Assembly: GCF_022606355.1 (NCBI RefSeq)
Contig: NZ_JAHHZQ010000001.1
Location: forward strand, 496,001-560,000
DNA length: 64,000 bases
Reading direction: 5' to 3'
Origin: Leifsonia shinshuensis
GTDB lineage: Bacteria > Actinomycetota > Actinomycetes > Actinomycetales > Microbacteriaceae
Part shown: positions 56,292 through 64,000 of the stretch, piece after piece
Layout: each line of letters opens with the position of its first letter
How positions within the stretch are numbered: position 1 is the stretch's first letter
Program-made: the position numbers and the translations under genes
The notes under the pieces: generated by a model
What the model was told of the DNA's origin: nothing
Seen by the model: the letters and a program-made list of their open reading frames with translations, nothing else
Databases searched by the model: none

Positions 56292-57496
56292 CCGAGGACC
56301 TCCAGACCCGGCAGGTGCTTGCCCTCGAGGAACTCGAGGCTCGCACCGCCACCGGTAGAAATGTGACCGAACTGATCGTCCGAGAAACCGAGGGCGCGCA
56401 CGGCCGCGGCCGAGTCTCCCCCGCCGACGACGCCGAGGCCGTCGACCTCGGTGAGCGCCTGGGCGATCGCCTTGGTACCCGCCGCGAAGGGCGCGAGCTC
56501 GAAGACGCCCATCGGGCCGTTCCAGAACACCGTGTGCGCGCCGCGGATGTACTCCGAGAACAGCTCGCCGGTCTCCGGGCCGATGTCGAGGCCGAGGCCG
56601 GCCGCACCCCACTCGGTGTCCTCGATCGCGTCGATCGGGCGCACCACGTGCTCCGCGTCGGCGCCGAACTTCGAGGCCACGACGACGTCGCGCGGCAGCA
56701 CGATCGTCACGCCGAGCTCCTTCGCCGTGGCGAGGTAGCCCGTGACCGTGTCGATCTGGTCGGCCTCCAGCAGGCTGGAGCCGACCTTGTGGCCGAGCGC
56801 GGCGAGGAAGGTGAAGAGCATCCCGCCGCCGATCAGCAGGGAGTCCACGCGCGGCAGCAGGTGGCCGATCACGCCGAGCTTGTCGGACACCTTGGAGCCG
56901 CCGAGAACGACCGCGTACGGCCGCTCGGGGCTCTCGGTGAGCCGGTCGAGCACGTCGAGCTCGGTCGCGATGAGCGTGCCCGCGGCGCTCGGGAGCGCCT
57001 TCGCGAGCTCGTACACGCTGGCCTGCTTGCGGTGCACGACACCGAACCCGTCCGAGACGAACGCGTCGCCGAACGCGGCAAGCTTGGCCGCGAAGGCCTC
57101 GCGCTCCGCGTCGTCCTTCGCGGTCTCGCCCGGGTTGAAGCGCAGGTTCTCGAGCAGGGCGATGTCGCCGTCGTGCAGGCCGGCGACGGCGGCCTCCGCA
57201 CCGGCACCGACGGTGTCCTGTGCGAAGGTCACCGGCTTGCCCAGAAGCTCGGAGAGCCGCTGGGCCACCGGCGCCAGGCTGTACTTGGCGTCTGGGGCGC
57301 CGTCGGGGCGGCCCAGGTGAGAGATCACGACCACCTTCGCGCCCTGATTGATCAGGGCGTCGAGGGTGGGAATCGACGCTCGCACGCGACCGTCGTCCGT
57401 GATCTTCCCGTCCTGGAGGGGGACGTTCAGATCACAGCGGACGACGACGCGTTTTCCCGCGAGCGAACCGAGTGAGTCGAGGGTGCGGAGCGTCAC
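56279..57496 (-). CDS. pgk: Phosphoglycerate kinase
   Basis: 405-residue glycolytic kinase. [16 protein letters not shown] at the N-terminus, [25 protein letters not shown] and the nucleotide-binding GGGDSAAAV near the C-terminus are diagnostic. GTG start with AGGGAA upstream. It lies between gap and tpiA in a gap-pgk-tpiA operon; its end overlaps the tpiA start. Confidence 0.97.
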   Translation of the reverse strand: MTLRTLDSLGSLAGKRVVVRCDLNVPLQDGKITDDGRVRASIPTLDALINQGAKVVVISHLGRPDGAPDAKYSLAPVAQRLSELLGKPVTFAQDTVGAGAEAAVAGLHDGDIALLENLRFNPGETAKDDAEREAFAAKLAAFGDAFVSDGFGVVHRKQASVYELAKALPSAAGTLIATELDVLDRLTESPERPYAVVLGGSKVSDKLGVIGHLLPRVDSLLIGGGMLFTFLAALGHKVGSSLLEADQIDTVTGYLATAKELGVTIVLPRDVVVASKFGADAEHVVRPIDAIEDTEWGAAGLGLDIGPETGELFSEYIRGAHTVFWNGPMGVFELAPFAAGTKAIAQALTEVDGLGVVGGGDSAAAVRALGFSDDQFGHISTGGGASLEFLEGKHLPGLEVLGWQQ

Positions 57497-57511
57497 GTCG
57501 GTTCCCTGGTG

Positions 57512-58618
<1,107 letters not shown>

Positions 58619-59245
58619 CTACGACAGTAGCAGCAGACCCGAGGTCTTCTCGCGGGCCTTCTCGAAGCGATCGTTCACATCCGCCCAGTTGGTGATGTTC
58701 CAGAACGCCTTGACGTAATCCGCCTTCACATTGACGTAGTCGAGGTAGAAGGCGTGCTCCCACATGTCGAGCATGAGCAGCGGGATCGTGGCGGTCGCGA
58801 GGTTGCCCTGGTGGTCGTAGAGCTGCTCGATGATGAGCTTCTGGCCCAGCGAGTCCCAGGCGAGGATCGACCAGCCGGAGCCCTGGATACCGAGCGCCGA
58901 CGCCGTGAAGTGGGCGCGGAACTTGTCGAACGAGCCGAAGAACTCGTCGATGGCGGCGGCCAGCTCTCCGGTCGGCTTGTCCCCGCCCTCGGGCGAGAGG
59001 TTGGTCCAGAACACCGTGTGGTTGACGTGTCCGGCCAGGTTGAACGCGAGGTCCTTCTGGAGCTTGTTGACGTAGGTGAGGTCGTCGGCGTCGCGCGCCT
59101 CCGCCAGCTTCGCCAGAGCGGTGTTCGCACCGTCGACGTAGGCCTTGTGGTGCTTGTCGTGGTGCAGCTCCATGATCCGGCCGCTGATGTTCGGCTCCAG
59201 GGCCGAGTAGTCGTACGGAAGGTCGGCGAGCGTGTAGTCAGCCAT
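58619..59245 (-). CDS. sodA: Superoxide dismutase, Mn/Fe type
   Basis: 208-residue enzyme. Metal ligands are visible in [18 protein letters not shown] (His), GHVNHTVFW (His), and [15 protein letters not shown] (Asp, His). GGSFDKF-like region [10 protein letters not shown] and [10 protein letters not shown] are typical of the family; the metal (Mn or Fe) cannot be assigned with certainty. GGAGA upstream of the ATG. It is inserted between whiA and gap and has its own candidate promoter. Confidence 0.95.
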   Translation of the reverse strand: MADYTLADLPYDYSALEPNISGRIMELHHDKHHKAYVDGANTALAKLAEARDADDLTYVNKLQKDLAFNLAGHVNHTVFWTNLSPEGGDKPTGELAAAIDEFFGSFDKFRAHFTASALGIQGSGWSILAWDSLGQKLIIEQLYDHQGNLATATIPLLMLDMWEHAFYLDYVNVKADYVKAFWNITNWADVNDRFEKAREKTSGLLLLS

Positions 59246-59297
59246 TACTCATCTCCACAGTTGTTCTTCTTCGAGACCCGAATCGGGCGACTTCTTC

Positions 59298-59303
59298 AGT
59301 CTA
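59298..59303 (-). promoter_or_regulatory. -10 box of sodA
   Basis: TAGACT on the minus strand, giving a leader of about 45-50 nt before the ATG at 59245; no convincing -35. Confidence 0.4.
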
Positions 59304-59360
59304 GTGAGGGCAACCCGGCGAGCCGCGGGTTCCTTCCCGCCGGGGACGCCCGTCAGGAAA

Positions 59361-60341
59361 CTACACCTCATCCAGGTCGGCCGGCAGGTTCGCGTCGGTG
59401 CCGGGGATGTCCAGCTCCGAGGCCTTCTTGTCGGCCATCGCGAGCAGCCGGCGGATGCGCCCGGCGACGGCGTCCTTCGTCATGGGCGGATCGGCGTGGT
59501 GGCCCAGCTCGTCGAGGCTCGCGTCGCGGTGCGCCAGACGGAGGTCGCCCGCGTAGCGCAGGTGCTCCGGGACGTCGGGACCGAGGATCTCCAGGGCCCG
59601 CTCGACACGCGCACACGCAGCCACGGCGGCCTGCGCCGAACGGCGGAGGTTGGCGTCGTCGAAGTTGACCAGGCGGTTCGCGGTCGCGCGCACCTCGCGG
59701 CGCTGGCGCAGCTCCTCCCAGTTGGCGACCGTCTCGGCCGCGCCCATCTGCACGAGCATCGCGCTGATGGCCTCGCCGTCGCGGATCACCACCCGATGCA
59801 CGCCGCGGACCTCGCGCGCCTTGGCGGGGACGCCGAGCCTGCCGGCCGCGCCGACGAGGGCCATAGCCGCCTCGTTGCCCGGGCAGGTGACCTCCAGCGC
59901 CGCGGAGCGACCGGGGTCGGTCAGCGAGCCGTGGGCGAGGAACGCCCCGCGCCAGACGGCGGCGAGCTCGTCGCGCGACCCCGTGGTCAGGCGGTTCGGG
60001 AGGCCGCGGATCGGGCGGCGCCTGGCGTCGAGGAGGCCGGTCTGACGCGCGAGCGTCTCGCCGCCCTCCAGCACCCGGACGAGGTACTGGCTGGTGCGTC
60101 GGACGCCCGATGCGGAGATCACCGAGACGTCGCTGCGGACGCCGTAGAGCTCGGCCAGGTCTTTGCGCACGCGGCGCGCGAGCTCTGGCGTGTCCAGCTC
60201 GCTCTCGACCGCGATTCGTCCACCGATCAGGTGGAGACCGCCCGAGAAACGGAGGATGGTGGCCAGCTCGGCGGCGCGGACGGTCGTCTTGCTGACTTCG
60301 ACCTTCGTGAGTTCGTCTTTGACGTCGGCGGTGAGAGCCAA
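59361..60341 (-). CDS. whiA: DNA-binding protein WhiA
   Basis: 326-residue regulator. [32 protein letters not shown] starts the LAGLIDADG-like domain and [18 protein letters not shown] with the C-terminal [30 protein letters not shown] forms the helix-turn-helix. In Streptomyces WhiA controls sporulation septation; in non-sporulating actinobacteria its role is less clear. The start is TTG with AGGAA upstream. rapZ lies 57 bases upstream, without the usual yvcK gene between. Confidence 0.95.
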   Translation of the reverse strand: MALTADVKDELTKVEVSKTTVRAAELATILRFSGGLHLIGGRIAVESELDTPELARRVRKDLAELYGVRSDVSVISASGVRRTSQYLVRVLEGGETLARQTGLLDARRRPIRGLPNRLTTGSRDELAAVWRGAFLAHGSLTDPGRSAALEVTCPGNEAAMALVGAAGRLGVPAKAREVRGVHRVVIRDGEAISAMLVQMGAAETVANWEELRQRREVRATANRLVNFDDANLRRSAQAAVAACARVERALEILGPDVPEHLRYAGDLRLAHRDASLDELGHHADPPMTKDAVAGRIRRLLAMADKKASELDIPGTDANLPADLDEV

Positions 60342-60398
60342 TCGGATTCCTAACTGTGACGGACGGCGCGGGTCACGCCGTGAAGTGGGCGGCCGGCA

Positions 60399-61286
60399 TC
60401 ATTCACGGCCCAGGTCGCGGTGCTTGGTGTTGACCGCGACTCCGGGGAAGCCTCTCAACCGGGTCGCGAGCTCTTCGGCTATCGCGACGGACCGGTGCTT
60501 CCCGCCAGTGCAGCCTATCGCGATCATCGCGTGCCGCTTGTTCTCCCGCTGGTAACCGGCGAAGATCGGGCGCATCGCCGCGACATACGCGGCGATGAAC
60601 TCCTCGGCGCCGTCTTGCTGGAACACGTACTCCTTGACCACGTCGTCCAGACCGGTGTGCGGCCGCAGCTCCGGGTTCCAGAACGGGTTGGGCAGGAAGC
60701 GCGCGTCGGCGACCAGATCGGCGTCCGGCGGCAGGCCGTACTTGAAGCCGAAGCTCATGACGGTCACCTGGACGCCCGCGGTGTCCTCCGCCGCGAAGGT
60801 CTCGGTGATGTTGGTGGCGAGCTGGTGGATGTTGAGGTCGGTCGTGTCGACGATGATGTCGCTCGCCTCGCGGATCTCGCGAAGCCGCGCGCGCTCCGCG
60901 TCGATGCCGTCGAGGATCGTGCCGTTGCCCTGCAGCGGGTGCGGTCGGCGCACCTGCTCGAACCGCCGCACCAGCACGGCGTCGGACGCCTCCAGGAACA
61001 GCACGCGCACCTTCGTGCCCTCGCGGAGGCTCTGGATCATCTCCTGGAGGTCTTCGAAGAAGTTGCGCCCGCGCACGTCGACGACGGCCGCGATCCGCGG
61101 CAGCCCCGACTCGGCCCGGTTGGCGAGCTCGATCAAGGGGCGCAGCATCTGCGGTGGGAGGTTGTCGACGACGTACCAGTCGAGGTCTTCGAGGGCGTTG
61201 GCGACCGTCGACCGGCCCGCACCCGACATCCCGGTGACGATCAGCACTTCCTGCTGCTCGGCGTTCGTGTCGATGTCGGTCGCCAC
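60399..61286 (-). CDS. rapZ: RNase adapter protein RapZ
   Basis: 295-residue P-loop protein. Walker A GMSGAGRST (19-27), the FLEASDAVLVRRFEQVRRPHPL motif and the C-terminal IGCTGGKHRSVAIAEELA domain are typical. In E. coli it adapts an RNase to a small RNA that controls GlmS; in Gram-positives the role is less certain. GTG start with GGAGAG upstream. First of the rapZ-whiA pair. Confidence 0.94.
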   Translation of the reverse strand: MATDIDTNAEQQEVLIVTGMSGAGRSTVANALEDLDWYVVDNLPPQMLRPLIELANRAESGLPRIAAVVDVRGRNFFEDLQEMIQSLREGTKVRVLFLEASDAVLVRRFEQVRRPHPLQGNGTILDGIDAERARLREIREASDIIVDTTDLNIHQLATNITETFAAEDTAGVQVTVMSFGFKYGLPPDADLVADARFLPNPFWNPELRPHTGLDDVVKEYVFQQDGAEEFIAAYVAAMRPIFAGYQRENKRHAMIAIGCTGGKHRSVAIAEELATRLRGFPGVAVNTKHRDLGRE

Positions 61287-61319
61287 GGGCTCTCCTTCTC
61301 TGAACTGCGTGGGTCAAGC

Positions 61320-62645
61320 CTACCGACTGAGCGCGGTCGCGACGCGGCTGCCGCGAGGAATCCGCAGCGCCGCGAAAACGAGCGCGGCGCCCGCGACCCA
61401 TCCGGCGGTCGAGGAACCCGCGAGGAGCACGACCAGGACCCCGCCCGCCCCGCAGGCGGCCGCGGCGGCTGCGCGCAGCGCCGAGACCGTGACGCGCGGC
61501 GTGGCGGCCGCGCTCCCGCGCTCCGCCCGGGCGGCCACGGCGACGAGCCCCGCCACGGCCGCGACGACGACCGCCAGCCACAGGGGACGCGACGCCCACC
61601 AGAGCGCCGACAGCGGCGCGGGGAGTGCCAGCCCGGAGACCAGCAGGAGACCGGCGAGCATGATCAGCGCGAGCATGTGCCAGGAGTAGACCGTCATGGC
61701 ACGACGGTTGACCACATCGACGATCCTGCCGATGACCGGCCGCGCCGACACCGTGCGCAGCCGGTGGCGCAGCAGCAGGAACACGGCGAGCTGAGCGGTG
61801 CCGAGCAGCGCGAGCGCGGTCGCGGGCGGGTTGAGCGCCGCGTACATGTCCGGCGACCAGAGCCCGGACGCCGCGCCGACGACCGCGAGCCCGAGCGCGA
61901 CGGCGACGATCGCTGCGAGCGCGCCACGGCGGAGCGCGTCCAGGCGTCCCGACGCGAGCCAGAAGCCGAGCTGCTGCACGAGCAACCAGACGAAGAGCAG
62001 GTTCACGAAGCCGATCGCGGCGATCCCCGTCGCGGCGCGCAGCACGTCGACGGCCAGAGCGAGAGTGACGAGCGTGGCGAGCGAAGCGACAGGTCGACGG
62101 TCGTGGGCCGCGACCAGGAGCGGCACGGCAGCCGTGCACAGCACGTAGACGCCCAGGAACCACAACGGCTGGGAGAGCCGGAAGCCGGCGACGGCGACGT
62201 CGGCCGCCGGCACACCCAGCAGAGCGAGCGCCGACAGCAGCACGGCGGCGGCGGCGATCGCGGTCAGCGCGGGAGACAGCAGCCGGCGCAGCCGCCCGGC
62301 GAGGTAGTCGCCGTACCCGCCCCCGGCCTCACGCAGCCGAGACCACTGGCCGTACGCGGAGAACCCGCCGAGGATGAAGAAGAGCGGCATCACCTGCACC
62401 AGCCAGCTCGCAGCGGGGAAGAACGCCCAGTGGTCGAGGGCGTTCTCGAGCACCGGGCCGCGCGGACCCACGGAGACGCCGACCATGAGGGCGTGCAGCA
62501 CGACGACGACCGTGAGGCAGACCGCCCGGACGACGTCGACGGCTCCGTCGCGACGGACGGACGCTGAGCCGGCGCCCGCCGGCGGCACGGGCCGGGCGTG
62601 TACGGACCGGGCGTGTACGGGGACGGGTGCGACGGACGTGGACAT
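61320..62645 (-). CDS. Acyltransferase-3 family membrane protein
   Basis: 441-residue protein with about ten helices. VDVVRAVCLTVVVVLHALMV and MPLFFILGGFSAYGQWSRLRE are the first two conserved segments of acyltransferase-3 proteins. There is no SGNH domain, unlike the two genes at 15.9-21.3 kb. The first 35 residues contain a short repeat (VHARSVHARPV). AAGGAG seven bases upstream of ATG 62645. The substrate is unknown. It is downstream of the two-component system in the same direction but separated by palindromes. Confidence 0.82.
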   Translation of the reverse strand: MSTSVAPVPVHARSVHARPVPPAGAGSASVRRDGAVDVVRAVCLTVVVVLHALMVGVSVGPRGPVLENALDHWAFFPAASWLVQVMPLFFILGGFSAYGQWSRLREAGGGYGDYLAGRLRRLLSPALTAIAAAAVLLSALALLGVPAADVAVAGFRLSQPLWFLGVYVLCTAAVPLLVAAHDRRPVASLATLVTLALAVDVLRAATGIAAIGFVNLLFVWLLVQQLGFWLASGRLDALRRGALAAIVAVALGLAVVGAASGLWSPDMYAALNPPATALALLGTAQLAVFLLLRHRLRTVSARPVIGRIVDVVNRRAMTVYSWHMLALIMLAGLLLVSGLALPAPLSALWWASRPLWLAVVVAAVAGLVAVAARAERGSAAATPRVTVSALRAAAAAACGAGGVLVVLLAGSSTAGWVAGAALVFAALRIPRGSRVATALSR

Positions 62646-62729
62646 CGAAGGCTCCTTCCGCGGTCCGGCGGACCGACGGAGGAAGCGTCTCGGGAGGACG
62701 CCCCGCGCCGCGTCACACCGGGGAGCCAA

Positions 62730-62759
62730 ACCCGCCCCGTACCCGGGTACGGGGCGGGT
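62730..62759. promoter_or_regulatory. Perfect 30-bp palindrome upstream of the acyltransferase gene
   Basis: ACCCGCCCCGTACCC followed by its exact reverse complement. It lies 85 bp upstream of the acyltransferase start. Perfect symmetry without a loop is more like an operator than a terminator. Confidence 0.5.
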
Positions 62760-62783
62760 GCGAGGGCCGGACGGGGAAAAGGG

Positions 62784-62821
62784 AGGAGGCCGGGGTTCGG
62801 CGCGCCGAACCCCGGCCTCCT
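62784..62821. terminator. Perfect 38-bp palindrome downstream of the response regulator
   Basis: AGGAGGCCGGGGTTCGGCG followed by its exact complement, about 60 bp after the stop codon of the response regulator gene on the minus strand. Probably a terminator; on the minus strand it is followed by CCCTTTTCCC, a short T-run. Confidence 0.6.
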
Positions 62822-62890
62822 GCTCCCGCCGGATCAGGGTCCGGGGTTCCCACCTCGAACCCCGGCCTCCTGCCCCCGCCGGATTAGGGT
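62807..62890. repeat. 34-bp direct repeats at the end of the response regulator gene
   Basis: Copies at 62807-62840 and 62857-62890 match at 32 of 34 positions; both contain GAACCCCGGCCTCCTGC and CCCGCCGGAT(C/T)AGGGT. The second copy includes the stop codon and last codon of the response regulator gene; the first overlaps the 38-bp palindrome. Confidence 0.8.
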
Positions 62891-63555
62891 GTCGGCTCGA
62901 CCAGGCCCGCGTCGAAGGCGAGGATGACGGCCTGCACGCGGTCGCGCAACCCGAGCTTCGCGAACACGCGGCTCACGTGCGTCTTCACGGTCTGCTCCGC
63001 GATGAAGAGCTCGCCGGCGATCTCCGCGTTGGAGAGTCCGCGGCCGATCAGCACGAGGATCTCGCGCTCGCGCTCCGTCAGATCGGCGAGGCGTTGCGCC
63101 TTGTCACCGCCGGCCGGACGCTGGGCGGCGAAGCGCTCGAGCAGCCGCTTCGTCACGCGCGGGGCGAGCAGCGCCTCCCCCGCCGCGACGACGCGCACGG
63201 CGTGCACCAGGTCCGCTGGCGGCGCGTCCTTGAGCAGGAACCCGCTCGCCCCGGCCTGGAGCGCATCGTAGACGTACTCGTCGGCGTCGAACGTCGTCAG
63301 CACCAGGACGAGCGGTCGGTGCGGATCGCCGCGACTCGGACGCACCAGCTCCCTGGTCGCGTCGATGCCGTTCATGACCGGCATCCGCACATCCATCAGC
63401 ACGACGTCCGGGCGCAGCCGACGGGCGAGCTCCACCGCCTGCGCGCCGTCCTCCGCCTGACCGAGCACCTCGATGCCGTCCTGCGCCGCGAGGATGGCGG
63501 CGAAGCCCGCGCGAACCATGGCCTGGTCGTCGGCGACCAGGACGCGGACGCTCAC
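62884..63555 (-). CDS. NarL/LuxR-family response regulator
   Basis: 223-residue regulator. The receiver domain has the acidic pocket VADDQ, the phospho-accepting Asp55 in VVLMDVRMPV, and the conserved Lys in GFLLKDAPP; the C-terminal LuxR helix-turn-helix is LTEREREILVLIGRGLSNAEIAGEL..QTVKTHVSRVFAKLGLRDR. GTG start overlaps the histidine kinase stop by four bases. It may control the acyltransferase downstream, which is inference. Confidence 0.92.
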   Translation of the reverse strand: MSVRVLVADDQAMVRAGFAAILAAQDGIEVLGQAEDGAQAVELARRLRPDVVLMDVRMPVMNGIDATRELVRPSRGDPHRPLVLVLTTFDADEYVYDALQAGASGFLLKDAPPADLVHAVRVVAAGEALLAPRVTKRLLERFAAQRPAGGDKAQRLADLTEREREILVLIGRGLSNAEIAGELFIAEQTVKTHVSRVFAKLGLRDRVQAVILAFDAGLVEPTP

Positions 63556-64000
63556 CCGGTCACCGTCGGGACGGGCAGCACGGCGACGACGACGAATCCG
63601 TCGTCGACCGCTTCGGCGGTGAGCGTCCCGTCGAGGAGCCCTGCGCGCTCTCGCATCCCGCGGATGCCGTGCCCGCCTCCGATCGGGGCAGGCGCCGACG
63701 CCGGTCGCCCCGGCGCGCGACCGTTGCGCACCTCGACGCGGATGTCGGCAGCCGTCCGTTCGATGCGCACGTGCACGGGTGCGCCGGTCGCGTGCCGGGC
63801 GACGTTGCTCAGCGACTCCTGCACGATGCGGTAGGCCGCGAGCCCGAGCACCGGGTCGCTGCGCGCCGGGTCGTCGTGGGCCAGCTCGGCGTCGAGCACG
63901 ACCTCGCCATGTCGCGAGGCATCGGCCACGAGGGCGGGAACATCGGCGAGGCCGGGCTGCGGCGCGAGGTCCGCCCCGCCCTCGTGCCGGAGCACGCCGA
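63552..64000 (-). CDS. Sensor histidine kinase (C-terminal part)
   Basis: 149 residues of the C-terminal end; the gene continues past the right edge of the window. LGLAAYRIVQESLSNVARHATGAPVHV is the N-box region of the ATP-binding domain and GGGHGIRGMRERAGLLDGTL the G-box, as in NarX/DesK-type kinases (HisKA_3 group) that pair with LuxR-type regulators. The sensor and dimerisation domains are not in the window. Confidence 0.88.
   Translation of the reverse strand, partial: GVLRHEGGADLAPQPGLADVPALVADASRHGEVVLDAELAHDDPARSDPVLGLAAYRIVQESLSNVARHATGAPVHVRIERTAADIRVEVRNGRAPGRPASAPAPIGGGHGIRGMRERAGLLDGTLTAEAVDDGFVVVAVLPVPTVTG

Overview
The window is 64 kb of high-GC DNA (about 70% G+C by eye) from an actinobacterial chromosome. 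RbpA, WhiA, OpcA, an actinobacterial-type GlgA and a CtaB-CtaA-SUF-SURF1 block all point to Actinobacteria. The order rapZ-whiA-sodA-gap-pgk-tpiA-secG-rbpA-pgl-opcA-zwf-pgi-tal-tkt-ctaB-ctaA-sufBDC fits Micrococcales, most likely family Microbacteriaceae. A genus such as Leifsonia is plausible but not proven. I see no rRNA or tRNA gene, insertion sequence, prophage or CRISPR array. Genes are tightly packed, many overlap by 1 or 4 nt, and GTG/TTG starts are common.

Region by region. 1-1.8 kb: the end of a glutaryl-CoA-type acyl-CoA dehydrogenase coupled to a semialdehyde dehydrogenase. 1.9-9.9 kb: an APC permease, an MFS exporter and a putrescine/GABA catabolic locus (aminobutyraldehyde dehydrogenase, Lrp regulator, class-III aminotransferase, FAD amine oxidoreductase). 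9.9-15.9 kb: AMP nucleosidase, a VIT-family membrane protein, glutamate dehydrogenase, a DEAD/DEAH helicase and an SGNH hydrolase. 15.9-22.7 kb: two tandem acyltransferase-3/SGNH membrane proteins, one with two SGNH domains, followed by a D,D-carboxypeptidase. 22.8-27.3 kb: an RNA methyltransferase, a sirtuin, a histidine phosphatase, a glycosyltransferase and a hydrolase. 27.4-34.8 kb: trehalose synthase, an exonuclease, rpmE2, an ABC ATPase, divergent glgA/glgC, and serB. 34.8-45.6 kb: fabG, SURF1, an ABC-F protein, the SUF Fe-S operon, and ctaA/ctaB for heme A. 45.9-54.0 kb: a pentose-phosphate operon tkt-tal-pgi-zwf-opcA-pgl. 54.6-61.3 kb (minus strand): rapZ, whiA, sodA, gap, pgk, tpiA, secG and rbpA. 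61.3-64 kb: a third acyltransferase and a two-component system cut by the window end.

The metabolic theme is central carbon: the pentose-phosphate operon faces a glycolytic operon (gap-pgk-tpiA), while glgC, glgA and treS handle storage sugars. SurF1, CtaA and CtaB support an aa3-type cytochrome oxidase, and the SUF genes supply iron-sulfur clusters.

The most unusual items are: the acyltransferase with a duplicated SGNH domain; a family of intergenic palindromes with paired compensatory changes, plus a recurrent 10-mer GCGACACGCC; at least twelve start codons with a TANNNT-like box 6-8 nt upstream, suggesting many leaderless mRNAs; a LacI-type operator at treS; and two long perfect palindromes next to the two-component system.
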